DNA from: Ectocarpus siliculosus | Lineage: Eukaryota; Sar; Phaeophyceae; Ectocarpales; Ectocarpaceae | Direction of reading: 5' to 3' | Assembly: GCA_000310025.1 (NCBI GenBank) | Contig: FN649729.1 | Location: forward strand, 4,651,915 to 4,715,914 | DNA: 64,000 nucleotides | Shown: in pieces, positions 11,801 through 24,423 of the stretch | Position numbering within the stretch: the first letter of the stretch is position 1 | Layout of the letters: each line of letters begins with the position of its first letter | The notes under the pieces: generated by a model | The model's input: only the letters and a program-made list of their open reading frames with translations | Database searches by the model: none | Told to the model about the DNA's origin: nothing | Made by a program: the position numbers and the translations under genes

Positions 11801-14127
11801 ATCCGTGCACATTAACCAAACGTTACTAAGATTGTACGCAGTAAGATTATACACATAGAGTACTGTCGGCGTGCAAAATAAAATGATTTATACGCAACAC
11901 CGCCACGCCCGTGTGCTACGGTACTTCGGGAGGGCCGCGGCGATTTTTAACAGCTTTTCACAACCTTTTGTCTGTGCTACCGGTTCTTCCTGCGGTTGTG
12001 TTTTCCAGGATGGACGACAAGCAGGCGGGCATCTACTACGTGACCGGAGAGTCTAAGATGGCGGTGGAGAACTCCCCCTTCCTCGAGAAGCTCAAGAAGA
12101 AGGGCGTCGAGGTAAGTTAGGAAGTTGCATTGTACAGCACCTCGTTCGAAGGAGACGCTCGTTCGTTTTGTGCGAGATTCCTTTGTCTCGCCTTTGCAGA
12201 ACAACCGAATAAGCGGCTGGGAGGGAGGGATGTAGCGTATTTGGTAGAAACACACGAGACGGGCTGCTGAGGCGCACTCGTTGGACGTTGTGTTCGCCAG
12301 CGTGGAGTCGAGAGTTGAGTCTTCTGTGTACATGGAGGAGATTTTGTTCGCCCGCGTGGATTCACCTCGCGTCGTCTGTGTTCATGAAACGGTGCCTGAT
12401 AGCCTTGCATTTTTGTTTTCGTGTTTTATCCTGTCTGGGGTTGCGAAGGTCCTGTTCATGGTAGACCCGATCGACGAGTACGCGGTTCAGCAGCTCAAGG
12501 AGTTCGAGGGCAAGAAGCTCATCTGCGCGACCAAGGAGGGGATGACCATCGACGAGTCGGACGAGGACAACAAGAACTTCGAAGAGGTAAGGCGTGTGGA
12601 CTGGTGAGAAGAGAAAGGCCGAAAGCGATTGCGTTGAAGACAAGGAATGTACGACGCGGCGGTATTTCTTGTATTCCATTGTGTGGTGAGCGTTCCATGT
12701 GATACCCAACACCAGTTGTTTGAGGTGATGGCGTTGAATCCGACTCTCCTGGTGCAGCGGCCGGCAACTATTGCGAACGATATTCCAACCTTCCGACCAT
12801 GGTTGTACACGGTGCCCTTGCCGTATACACGAACACAGGCCAAGGCGGCATCGGAGGGCCTCTGCAAGCTCATGAAGGAGGTACTCGTGGACAAGGTGGA
12901 CAAGGTAGTGGTGTCGAACCGTCTCGCGGACTCCCCCTGCGTGCTCGTTACGGGGGAGTACGGTTGGTCGGCCAACATGGAGCGCATCATGAAGGCGCAG
13001 GCCCTCCGCGACTCTTCGACGTCGTCGTACATGACCTCTAAGAAGACCATGGAGGTCAACCCCACCAACTCCATCGTTGTCGCCCTGCGGGAGAAGGTGC
13101 GCTTGTGGTTACGATTGCGTCCCTAAAACTGAACATGAAAATCTGCTTTTGAAGTGAGAACTTGAAATGTGCAACGCTGAATGAGGGACAAAAAACACCC
13201 ACTTTCTGTTGTTATTGTTGAGTCACTGACGAGATTTTCGTCTTTTCCGACAAAAAAACAAGTTCGATATTTAGAGTATATCATTACGCCTACTACAGGT
13301 CAGCGCTTTGCACCGTGGCCATGGCGCTCCGCCGCAATCAGACCTCGTAGTCCTTTGCTTCTTTCAGTCGTTGGCTTTTTTTACGTCGTTCTTGTACAGT
13401 AACGATGTGGGCGCACCCAAGGCAAATCTCTGACTTTTTGTGTTGTTGGTCTCCCCTCTTGTTGTTTTGACTTCCGAAGGCGTCTGCGGACCAGAGCGAC
13501 AAGACGGTGAAGGACTTGATCTGGCTCCTCTACGACACCTCGCTCCTCACCTCGGGCTTCAGCCTCGACGAGCCAACCACCTTCGCGGGACGCATCCACA
13601 GGTGGGTACACCGGAATGTGTGTAGCTGCTTTGCCACTGTTTTTCCACGCAGGCCGTCGGCCATCACTCCCCCTATCCAAATCGGAGACCGCTGTGGTTG
13701 ATGTCCTGCACTATTTCCAGAAGCGTTGCGTTGTGGTTCGCTTCTTTGCCATGGAGCGGTAGGTGGTATAGCTGAACATGCCGAGATCCTGAATGGTGGA
13801 TGTGGGTAATTCGCCTCTCCTCTTGTCGGCACGTACGATTTATCGTACCGTGACCCTTTGTTGGGTGGCACAGCACGCGCCCATGATTTGGGCAGGTGTC
13901 TGCATATGCGCAAAGAGGTTGTGACTCGTTTTTAGGCTGTCGGGCACAATTTCTCAATCAACCGTTTCATGAAATCTGCTGTTTCTGACGTCTCGTTGCA
14001 CAGGCTTATCAAGTTGGGTCTCTCGATCGACGAGGACGACGCGGCAGGGGACGATGGCGACGATGACATCCCCGATCTCGATGACGCCGAAGGCGATGAG
14101 GAGTCGACGATGGAGCAGGTCGACTAA
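5826..14127 (+). CDS. HSP90: Cytosolic heat shock protein 90
   Basis: ATP-dependent dimeric chaperone of the cytosol. Thirteen exons join in frame to 713 aa: 5826-5936, 6685-6810, 7646-7779, 8165-8300, 9035-9259, 10179-10483, 10938-11157, 11555-11694, 12009-12111, 12449-12586, 12839-13096, 13480-13601, 14004-14127. The N-terminal ATPase shows [16 protein letters not shown] across the first junction, DSGIGMT, and [15 protein letters not shown]. An acidic linker rich in D, E and K spans exons 5-6. The middle domain has [18 protein letters not shown] and [11 protein letters not shown]; the C-terminal dimerisation region has [20 protein letters not shown]. The protein ends MEQVD, the TPR co-chaperone docking tail, with Q where MEEVD is usual. 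There is no signal peptide and no KDEL, so it is neither the ER nor an organelle form. Length fits the family. Exons 10 and 12 use acceptors ending GAAG with weak pyrimidine tracts. Confidence 0.97.
8891..9027 (+). repeat. About 70-bp tandem duplication in HSP90 intron 4
   Basis: TGTGACACCCTGCTTGCCGT starts at 8891 and again at 8961, each followed by a TCGCGGAATGGAAT stretch. The second copy ends just before the exon 5 acceptor at 9034. Confidence 0.8.
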
Positions 14128-15837
14128 GCTTCGACTAGGCTATCTATGCATCCCCGGGGTAGTCACCCGCGGGCCTTGTTCTGTTATGTTGTCTAAAGTC
14201 GAAGAACGAAAAACAACGCAGTTGGAAGATATCGATTCCACTCGCGAAGAACTAAAGCGTGGGACAATCACTCGTGGACCTTCTTTTTACGATGGTGATG
14301 AGCGAATGGCGGATGGTTGCAGGAGGGGATATGACAGCCTGGTGTAGAGTAGACGGGTTAGTGGTGGAATCGTCGGCGTAGTCGCACTTCCTCGGTCTTT
14401 TGCTATCCTACTATCTCCTTGGCGACGAGGCGAAAGAGAAGAGAAGGGAACGATGAAATCTCCTGCTGCGCATTGTTTTGGTTTGTTGTTGTGCTCTTTT
14501 GGGTGTCATGATGGTTACTTGTGTTGTGTTTTGTTCTTTTTGCTGGGTGTGGGTTTAGGCTTGGTGGGATGTTTCGCTTTCACGCGTGATGCTGACGCAA
14601 TATTGGCATGGCTCTTTGGTTCGGCTCCCCGATTCGCTGTCGGGCTCTTGGCTTTGTTTTCTGTTGACAGGATCCCTGTCCGAAAGCGTTCGACAATTTT
14701 TCTTGGAATTCTCTTGTTGTGGAGTAAGCGCGGTAGGATGGTGTATCCGTACAGGGGCTTGAACAGGGTCACTTGAGAGGGACTGTACCAGCAGTCGTTT
14801 TGTTGTAATTTTACTGCAGTGTGGCATCCTACTCTGCATTTTCTCATCTCTCTTGAAGGCATGAGTAATGAGTCATTTGAGTCAGTCCAGCTGATCCTGA
14901 CTGAAGGTTGACAGACGGACGGTTCTACATGTTTTCATTATGTGCGACCCAAGACCCTGACGGGAAGGAAATGTTGGTTTTTAAAACCATTTGAACCAGG
15001 CCTCGTTTCGAGCACGGTCTCAAAAACCTCACCGTCAACTTGCACACGTGGAGGCGTCGAATGCAGGGCAACTCCTGCTGGCCGATCAATAATAAGATAA
15101 GATTGTCGAAAGTTTGACGCTCCCAGGTGAAAAGGTTGGTGTCACCACGTCGCTCGTGCTGGAACACCATAATATACCGGAGATTTGAAACACACCTCAC
15201 CAACCAGAAGATGGTGCAATAAATCTGCCTTTGAGGCCGGCCACACTCCCGCCCGATGTTGTACGTCCTCATGGGTTGTAATTTGATGAAAGTGATGCCT
15301 GGCTTTGGCCGATCGCAGCTCCTTGTAGAGCTACACAACCGATTAAAACGCATGGAACACTTTTGACATTTGACGTCCAGTAGACCCAATCCTTAAGTCG
15401 TGCGTGCGTTTGATCGAGCAGAAACACGGTCATTCACGGGTAAACGCAACAGGATTCCCAACAGGATTTTATTTTACTCTCGCCCGTCTTGCTTTTACGT
15501 GCCATGCTCAACTATACCGCTCGTTGCGTCAACATAACCACCGGGGTGATTGAAAGTTACCAGACCCCAGTCAGACAGTCGTTCAACGCGGGTCTTGCTC
15601 TTGCTGCCTACAAACCTCAAGCGTATCAATCCTGATTAACGTTCCAGAGAGCCGACGGGCCTTGCCCTCCCTGCCTCCTAGTCATCACGAATCACGTTTG
15701 AGATCACAGAGGGGCTTGCTCTCCCTGCCCACAAGCCTCAAGCGTATCCGTCACACAACCACGCTTCCAGAGAACAGCGGGCCTTTGCTTGCTCTCTCTC
15801 TCCCTCCCTATACAAGCAGTCACGCTTCAGAGGACCT
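14128..15837 (+). other. Convergent intergenic region between HSP90 and RPF2
   Basis: This region holds the 3' ends of the converging HSP90 (+) and RPF2 (-) genes. No domain is recognised. The longest open frame, minus strand 14925-15389, has no known motif. An 11-bp tandem repeat near 15828-15850 overlaps the RPF2 stop. Confidence 0.5.
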
Positions 15838-18800
15838 TCAGAGGACCTTCCTCTCCTTGTTCTTACGCCGCGTGCCGCGCTTGGCCCGTGCGGCCGCGGT
15901 CGCACCGCCTTCCCCGTCCCCCATCCCCTCCGCCGACGTGCTGCCGGTACCACTGGTAGTGATACCATCCATCGGGTCCCCGCCACCGCCGTCTTCGGCG
16001 CCTTCCCCCTCTCCTTCTTTAGCCCCCTTGCCGACGGTGCGCAGGGCCTTGACACGACGAACCTATGTAGCGGTTGCGGCAGGCAATCGGCGGGGTGGGC
16101 GTGAGAGGGGGACGGGCCGGCCGACGCTGCTGCGGCGGCGGTGTGTAAGCGTGCGATGAAACGCTTCAACCCATCTAATCTAACTCTGTTTTGACATGCA
16201 AACATGTACATGTTATCCGGCATTCAGGGTGGGGGCGTACTGGGGGTGGGGGAAGGTGTGGCTTGAAAGCTAAGACAAATTGATATGATGCAGCAGGTAT
16301 CTGATACTGCAGGAGCTCCAATAATTCTTAGTAGATCGAATGGTCGCAAATTCAACCAGAGCCCGTTGTGATGCTTCAGCAGCGCGAACTACCACGGTGG
16401 CGTTACGGCGGTCGTACGAAAGTGTAGATAACGGAGGTGACACATATACAGCGTGTGTGTGTGGTCCCTAGACAAGGCCTCACAAACAAGGCCGATTGCC
16501 CCTGCGCAAACGGCCAGTGAAACCGGGCGAAACACATGAAACAATCAAGTTGTGTCGTGCTCTATGATCAGTGCCGGGTACCCAGTATAAGGCCGGCATA
16601 GTCCCTTGGCACCATTCGGTCTTAAAAAATTAATGCATCTTAAATCCTCTTCTTCGGCAACAAGTACTGAAACGACTGATTGCAAGGACACACACGAGCC
16701 CCTCTCAAAAAATGCCAAAACATGAAACGCTTGCGTCCACATGAACGGGCGCAGCGAGCTTCCAGGAGAATTTGTCCACCCCATTCTTGCGCGACAATGT
16801 CAAGTATCTGAGATACAGAGGTCCGGAACGCCGTGGGTGACACTTCCTCCAAGACGATGTCGCAACCCACAACATAAGCAATCCAAAATTTGGGATACGA
16901 GAGGAAGTATGGCCTAACTGGCCGCAAGACTACCACTGAACTTGTTCGCGGAGAAAGGAAGGCATGCACCATAGACTCCATACGGCACAACATGACGCAA
17001 CCCGGTGATAGTGTAAGATATGTTGGCATAGGTTGGCCTATCGACGGGGGGGTGTTGCACGTGAGTGTGTGTGGTACCTCGTGTCGCTCTATTTGCCTGA
17101 GAGTTGTTTTATTATCTTTTGAGCTCACGCTAATCGGTGAAAATACTACCATCGGGTGTTTGGCGTATGCTATACTACGTTGATGCTATGTACATTGTAC
17201 TCATGAAATAATGGGAGGGTGTTATCGTGTGTACGACCAAGGATAAGAGCTCTCGAGTTGGAAAGACGGGGTGTTGGGAAGTTGAGAAACCGCGATAGAG
17301 ACAGATAAAATAAATGGGACGAACGAAAAGTTCTAAAAACGAGCGAGGAGGGGGGGTACATGGTCACCTTCATGCTCGAAAGGTCCTGTCTCCCGAGGTG
17401 GATGCGGCCAAGCTTGTCCCCGAACTGGTTCGCCGAGACGTTCTTGGTCTTTCTCGTCTCCGCACTAGGGTCAATTGGGCCAATTGGTCAAGAAATAACA
17501 GAGCAACAATGGTGGTCAAAAAAGAACAGAGCAGGCTAGGGAGCCGTAGAAATACAAAGTTGGCCACCGCATCTACAACATTGTTAAATGCACTGCTAAT
17601 CTACCACGCACTCTTTTATCTGCACAAGAGATGGATTTCTTGTGTTCGTTGCAAGACGACAAAGACAAGAAAAAACAGAGCAACGATGAGGATGATGGGT
17701 GCAAATTAGTGCCGTGTGAGAGTTGCCAGAAATTTCCCAAGATGGTCTGATCGCGAACCGCATTCATGCCATCCATGCTTGTGGATGAGCGCCCCTTGGA
17801 TGGAATTGTGTCACCTTTCGTTTCACGCCGACCCGTCAAAGGCTGCAAGATTCATCATGTTTGCTGTAGAAGTTCCTGAACATACACGGTATTCTTGCCG
17901 TTCAGCAGGCTAGGAGCAATGTCAACAGAGTCAGAGAGTCTCCCAGAAAAAATACACACAGCCACACAGTAGCAAAGAGTGTTCGTGTTCCCAGGACTGA
18001 CATCTCTTCATTGGTCGGCCGGTATCCGCGGTTGATGCCAGTAACAGATAAAAACACGCAGTGCGTACACACAAACAAGGCGATAGATACATGAAACGAA
18101 GGCACCGCTCACACTCTGGGCTTCTTGACGGAAGCTTTCCACAAGTCCTTCGCGGCGAAGCTGGTGCGTCGAATCTGCAGGTCCAACGAGGGTCCCATCT
18201 CCTTCAGATCCACGGAAGGGATCTGCGTCAGATTCGAGAAAACATTCCACCCCAGCGTGGGCAAAAAGAGGCACAGAAAAAAAATTGGAGGGAAAGACGC
18301 AAGGCAATCATACACCTCAAAGTTGGGAGTTTCATTTCCTTCGAAACCACGCGCATACAGGTATCTGGATCTGACCGAACAACGAAAAAGGCGAGATACG
18401 GAGCAGGGACCAGCATGGGAGGCAAAGGAAGGCGATAATGCATCGGCAGTAAATCATGGTGTTTTCGAAATGCACCGGATGGTCAAGTGCCGAATCCTTG
18501 TGCCGGAGGAGTTGTTGATGCCACCGTGCGCCGGACGCAAACAAACTCATGACATTACGGCTACATTGGCACGCTCTCAGCAATCTGTAATTTCCTTCTC
18601 CTCTGTCTGCCTGTCTCTGTTCGTGTCTCCCTCTCTGAGCCTCTGCCCTCTGTCTCTCGCTGTCTCTCTTTGTACGCTTGTCTTGTCTGTCTGTCTGTGT
18701 GTGTCTCTCTCTGCGTGTTTCTCTCTCTCTCTGTCATTATCCTTGTTTCTGTGTGGATGTCTGCCTGCCTGTCTGCTGTCTTCCTTCTGCATCGCATACC

Positions 18801-21586
18801 TTAGAGCCTGACCGCTGGAACCCGATGTGATAGTGCCGCACGTAAACCTTGTCTTGTGCTGCCGTGCACACCACGCAGTGGTCCAAACCCGCCAACGCCA
18901 CCTCGTTCACCACCTGGCCCCGGAAAAAGTCTGAACAAGAAAAAAAAAAATGTCGGGGAACAAAAAAAATAGCGAAAATGTGTCAACACAAAAAACCGCA
19001 ACGAGGGTCAGTGCGGGCCTAACACGCCATATCAACAAAAGCCGCGCGTGCGCGACAGGGAGGGGGGGGTGTTCATGTGAGGGGTGGTATTGAAATGACT
19101 TGGCTGCAGCCTCATCGTCAATAAAATTAACGACAAACGGGGCCGAGAGGACATATACTATTGTTGCAGCCAGACCGCCTTCCCTCTCTCTCATAGGACA
19201 CGACACCACCAACAAGGACCCCGCAGCTCCTCCTGCCAAGACATGGCAAACTATCTCCCCCCCCTTTTTCCTAGGAAAAGAGTTAGAAATACATTTTTAG
19301 AAAGTAAACATAACCACACAGAAAGACTACCCGTTCGAGATATAACCACAGTCGAAAGGGGTGTGCTCAAGTCTTTACAGCAGTATGTGAGTGGAGGGAA
19401 ACCGGCTGGAAACTGAACCTATTTGTTGCTACGGCAGTGCACGCTCCTCACTTGTAAGAAGTTTTGCGCCAAGAAATTAGGGCCAAAATAGGTGCCCTTC
19501 AGGACTTCCACTGGAAGAACATGTGCCGAGTAAGAACCACACCAACAACCTACATCAGGATTTGATGGGTTGGGTGTGTTTCGTTTGCGTTTCGGGTACT
19601 TTTGACTTTCAGCTTTGGCGACGCAATATACCGCTGTTGGGATGCATGCCCCCGCAGATCAACAAAAGAAAAACAAGCCTCGTGATAAACAAAAGGTTCT
19701 TCGTCTGTATGTATGCATACCGCCAGAAACAAGGACCCCTTATCCCGCCACTCCTCACCCAGCAACAGGTTCTGAAGCTTCCGGTAGGCCTCCTCCCTTC
19801 CCCACTTCTCCCCCGAAAACACGAACGCCGGCTTGGAGCCAACCCGTTTCGCTAGCCCGGCCAGTTCCCCAAGCCCTCGGTATTGGACCAGGCCTAGCTC
19901 GATCATGTCTAGCATGTGCCCGTCGAATGTTCGGCCCTGCCCCAGGCCGTGCGGTAGAGAGTACGTGACGTTGCACACGTATCATCTGGGTGCGGCGTAT
20001 GCAAGGGACTGATCTAGACTGATGTACTAAATTTGTGTGGACTTGTTGAGGTGATGCGTGCAACGCGGCGGACGATGCAGCCGAGATAGGCCAGGAATCT
20101 ACGCACCGCGAACGAGCGTCGGGTAAATAAAATATGCAAACATGGGTAGTGAAGAGGCGAAAACAACAGGCTACTGTACTGTTATAAAAAGCTCATCTGT
20201 GATGACAACGGAAAACACTAGAGAAGATGAAACCCAAGGCGATAAAGTTTTGGCTTAAAAAGACAATACAGTATCACCGGGTGTGTTACATTGCGTGGGG
20301 GCGTATCATCTGATGTCGCTCTATTACAGCAGTCGGTCCGAGGGGTTAGTTTTATTGATTGGGGCTCCATGTTGACCCGACTACATATCGTCCACGAGTG
20401 TGGTGTTGTGAGTGTGTGTCATCTTGTGTTTACCGGAGTATACCATATGCGCCTCGACATCTTCACGGCCCTTCGCCTTACCAGTACAACGTTGTTGGGA
20501 CGCTTCTTGTTGTGGCTGCCGAAGCAGAAGAGCGAGCAGTCGTTCTTGGACATGAGGAACTCGGCAGAGGTCTCGTCCTCCATGGGGTTGGTGTCGTTCT
20601 TCTTGGAGAACATGACGGCATCCGGAGACTTGAGGCGATACTGGTTTTCCGGAGAATGTCAGCGCCGACAAAAAAAATGTGAACATGAGGCACACGACGT
20701 GGATAACAGGCGTTCCTAGCAACGGGTTACAGCTGTCCTTCTTCGGGGACAGCATCACTGCGCCGGGTGACCTTGGCCCTTGAGTCGTTAACGGTATACA
20801 GCCTGCATACACAAGAAATGTAGCTCGCACACACGGGATACTTGGAATCCGTCACGGCACGGCACCAATCGACCAAGTGAAGCGACGTGTTTTCTGTACT
20901 TTGCTGCTGCTGTAGCCAATCCGTCGAAAACAACATCCCGGCCTCCGCAGCACTACTTTAGCAACAGCAACAACACTCATTGCGATACGTGCAGCAGTAG
21001 CAACGGTAGATTGTATACTATAATAAGTAGTCGGCCCACAACGATGCGTACCTTTGGTAGTTTAAGTGGCGGAAAGAAATAATCGAACCACATGCCAACT
21101 TGCTCTTCCAGGGTACATGCCAACTACGACTCATATGGAGGCTTACATATTTTAGGTTTCCTGTTGCTGCTGCTATGGTGCGTAGATAGATCGTACACTA
21201 CAGCAGTAGTTGGTCTGGGGCTGTGGGCCACCCACGAGGTTGCCTGCGGTGCTAAGGAATTTGGTAGAACCTTCGACCAGACCCGGTTGGTTGCTGCAGG
21301 CTCCTACTTGCCCAGGGCGTTCGAACCACTCGGTGGAAACAAGGCTCCACTCATGGGAGCTCGTGTCATCGAAGGGCACTGCATGTCCGTCGCAGAGGCA
21401 CCCTTGTCGAAATAACACCCAACAACTCACGATGTCCTTGAGGGCGTCGGTCACATCCTGGCTGGTCTTGCGGCCCTTGATGATGATGGCTGTTTTCGCA
21501 TTCTCGTGGACCTGTGGCTCACGTTTGCGCTTCGCGCGTAGTGCCTTGGCGTTACCCTGCTTTGGGATGATATTCCTGGACGGCAT
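15838..21586 (-). CDS. RPF2: Ribosome production factor 2 (Brix domain)
   Basis: Nucleolar assembly factor that, with RRS1, brings 5S RNP into the pre-60S particle. Seven exons in gene order, all phase-matched, give 351 aa: 21586-21431, 20640-20482, 19936-19759, 18930-18800, 18222-18113, 17464-17368, 16062-15838. Exon 1 starts MPSRNIIPKQ and holds KTAIIIKGRKTSQDV. Exon 2 holds SLFCFGSHNKKRPNNVVL, exon 3 GRTFDGHMLDMIELGL, exon 4 FFRGQVVNEVALAGLDH and VYVRHYHIGF, and exon 5 LKEMGPSLDLQIRR, all typical of RPF2. Exon 6 carries KNVSANQFGDKLGRIHLGRQ and exon 7 begins VRRVKALRT, matching the basic tail. The last exon adds a Gly/Glu/Asp-rich stretch before RRKNKERKVL and a TGA. Reading on past the exon 5 donor would give an early TGA at 18109-18111, so splicing there is required. 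Introns reach 1.3 kb. Confidence 0.93.
18599..18785 (+). repeat. CT/TG-rich low-complexity tract in an RPF2 intron
   Basis: Degenerate runs of TCTG, TCTC and TGTC units on the + strand (purine-rich on the gene strand) lie in the intron between RPF2 exons 4 and 5. It is a simple-sequence tract with no coding content. Confidence 0.7.
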
Positions 21587-23598
21587 GGTAGCGGTGCCGC
21601 GCGAGGCTACACGAGAGGGGTAGCAGCTGCACCGGGACGGAGGCTGCGATGAAGCTGCTGCCGCGATGCGGCGATGCGGCGCAACCACGAAAAACAGGTG
21701 TTCCAGAAAAAGGCGTTTTTAGTACGGGGTTTACGTTCATGTTTTGCTGACCTTCGGGTCGTGCAACCGGCGCACCGGCGCTCATCCCGGCCGGGAGACG
21801 CGACGCACAAAGGGCAAGGTTCGTTTTCTATCATTGATTGTTCTCTGACGGACCTGCACCTTCGTCGGCCTCTCCTTCCGTGGCCTCTCCCTCCGTGGCC
21901 TGCTTTACGGAAGATGCTAAGAACCGCTGTTACCGCCGTCCCTGTTTTTCGTAAAAAACGCGATGTCACCCAACTCAACGTGGTCAGTAGCATGCGTACA
22001 TCTACAGTTTTGTTTGTGTGAAGTTCAACTTCCCCCTTATTGGACCAAAATGGGCTCCCCTCATTCTACAGCATATCAGTATATCGTGGTGGGAAAAAGA
22101 AAGACATGTGTAACACGACGAGACCAGCATTGTTACAAGTTATACGCGGCGATTCCATGTGCAGCACGGGGCCCTCCATGTAGAAGCTGTGGAACCCCCC
22201 CCCCCGGGCCAAGATCGACACGCAGGATAGCCACGTTTGGCGCCTCACTTGCAGCAGTCTGCCGTATAGGGTTTACATAGTGTGTCCATAGTAAAACCAC
22301 TATACTCTTCATTGTACAGGCTTTCGTACCGTATTCTAAAAGCCATAGTCCGGAGTACGATACTACGAAGTACAGCAGGCTTTATCTAGTATCGCCATTA
22401 TATCCTATACATGTACCATACAACAGACCCCACCCTCCTCGCGACCAAGAGTGACGCGCAGCTTGGGGTGTTCCATGATTCCCACTAGCTCTGTATGAGA
22501 TCCCGCGTGCGCGCGCTAACAATGTCGAGACCCCGTGGATTTGGTCAAAATGTCCACGGGACATTATACCGGTCGCCCCGGTGGTCTAGTGGGTACCCTC
22601 GCAGCCTACTAAGGACCAGGTCATGGGTTCAAGTCCCGGCTAAGTGAGTTGTTTTCTCACCAAATAAATCCTGGTCTAAGTTGGAAGCGACGCGCTGCAA
22701 AGCTCGTTGTTAGTAAACTAGTTCGACTTCATAAGTCGCGAGGGAAGGGATTGCTGTACCCTTCTCGCGATAAGAATATCTCAGGCAGGAAGCGCAGAAG
22801 GGGGCCCAACCCCCCCTCCAATGTGACCCCGGTTGGGTCGTCTAGCTAGTAGAAGTGGAGGATGGATGTCAGAGAGGCAGACGACAGAGTCCAATGATGG
22901 GAGAAAAAAAACTATATATATATTTATATCTAAGGACTTACCCCCCCCCCTCCCCCGTCGACCAAGATCGACACGTAGCTGAAGTGCTCCAAGATTTCTA
23001 CTGGAGGGCCCCTTGTGCGCAGGGTAAAATGCATACATATACCCAAAGGTGCACCGGCGCCCAAAGTAGATGAGACGAAAAACAAATTCACCTCGATGGC
23101 ACTTACTGCCTACACTACCAATGTGTAGTCCAAATCTGGGCAGCCCGAGGGCATACTGTTGTACGGCCATCCGAACAACCTGTATCGACGTCAGCGTCAT
23201 TTACGTTTGTTTACAATTTTCTCAAGCAATACATGTACCAAACGCGCCCACCTTGTTAGTTATTTTGCTCGTCGCCTCGGGGTGGTGAATCTGACAACCT
23301 AAAATAGCACTTCGACCATGACCACCCCCACATCTGTATCGATCTCCCTCATCTTCTCCTCACATGCAATGCTCCCGGCATCACACTTAGTTTCGTATCT
23401 GCTCCCCACGCTCGTGACGACTGCTTCGTTTCGAAACGCTCACGACTTTTCAATCGTGCTCCCATTGTACGAGACACGCTCTGGGTAGTCATGCCAAACG
23501 CTGTTTCACAGCGACGCGAGAGCTCTTCCCGTATCCTTTGCAAAGCGAAAACCCGATAACCCTCTGCCAGCAGCTCATTATTCGGACACGCACGGGGT
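21587..23598 (+). other. Intergenic region between RPF2 and the ROCO gene
   Basis: This region holds the RPF2 promoter side (RPF2 reads leftwards from 21586) and the 3' flank of the ROCO locus. No exon is recognised. It has poly-C runs near 22196 and 22940 and a tRNA-like Pol III promoter near 22580. Confidence 0.45.
22577..22652 (+). other. tRNA-like sequence with A and B boxes (tRNA-derived SINE or tRNA relic)
   Basis: GCCCCGGTGGTCTAGTGGG holds a good A box (TGGTCTAGTGG). About 45 bp on, GGGTTCAAGTCCC holds a good B box in a short T-arm hairpin. The 5' seven bases do not pair with the 3' end and no clean anticodon stem forms, so it is not a functional tRNA by eye. The A/B spacing fits a Pol III-transcribed SINE head or a decayed tRNA. 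Confidence 0.4.
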
Positions 23599-24423
23599 CT
23601 ATACACGGGTCTCACCCCGCCGTTCATTTCCAGCGCTCGCCGCCTCGGCCCTTGGTGTGAAGCACAAAAGCTTGTACTCTCTGGCAATTAAACCAAACTC
23701 TACTCCAACTAGCAACATGCCAAGGCCCAGAAACACCCCCCATAGACGAGGGTCGTCATCTTCCTCGTCATGGAACACCCCAAAGACAGCGAGGCATACC
23801 AGACTGGCGGCGCCTACGAACGTCTTCACGTCCTGATACCATGGCGTTCGCGAACCCTGTACATTGAAAGCAGCGTGATGACAGAAGTTTGTGATTGCTC
23901 GGTGATGTAAGGATACATATAACGGACTTTGATTGTCGCCACTGTTCGTGTTGTTTTCGACAGGAGAGTCACTTGACACGAGGTACGAGAGAAAATCAAA
24001 GTCGGGTAGAGCAGCCCGAGAGGCAACATGTCATGCACTCAAGATTCAACGAGATACTTGCGCGCGACGCGGATGACATAACGTAACCGTGGACGACAGC
24101 AGCAAATAAAGGCAGCTTGGATGTAGTGATTGAACTTCACGCAATTTGGGCCATCTTGTGCAACTCTGTGCCGCCGAACGCAACTGAACACTGCTTGTAC
24201 CCTCGTGTTTTGACAACGTTGTACATGCCTGGCTACTTGAACTGGTCTCTGCAGGTGCTTGGCTGCTCGAACTAGTCTGTGCGGATGCTTGGCCGCTCGG
24301 ACTGATGTGGACAGGGGCCGGACCAGAAACCTGTACAATTAACAGTTCGGATGTGAGATTAGCAAGAAATGATTCGCGGAGGCGAGCGCAGTCCGACATT
24401 TGCAACACACGTATGGCGTCGCG
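23599..24423 (-). pseudogene. Coding-like sequence beyond the ROCO stop: Ser-rich segment and two-pass membrane exon
   Basis: Directly after the TAG at 24426-24424 the same frame stays open and protein-like: RDAIRVLQMSDCARLRESFL, then LANLTSELLIVQ, then a Ser/Gln-rich stretch with two near-repeats of about 30 bp (QASAQTSSSS, QAPAETSSSS). A separate exon, 23856-23599, follows an acceptor ending TACAG, opens in phase 0 with GSRTPWYQDV, and ends in TAG. It holds two hydrophobic segments: FVGAASLVCLAVFGVF, and VFLGLGMLLVGVEFGLI after HDEEDDDPRLWG. It may be the original C-terminus of the ROCO protein, cut off by a nonsense change or joined by splicing out 54 nt, or part of another gene. Confidence 0.4.

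Noticed and set aside
12487-13074. 195-codon minus-strand frame
   Set aside because: Antisense shadow of HSP90 exons 10 and 11.
16640-17152. 170-codon minus-strand frame inside an RPF2 intron
   Set aside because: No known domain and it lies between two well-supported RPF2 exons; possibly transposon debris, not annotated as a gene.
18125-18811. 228-codon plus-strand frame
   Set aside because: Antisense to RPF2 exon 5 and a CT-rich simple repeat; the translated end is low-complexity Ser/Leu/Cys.
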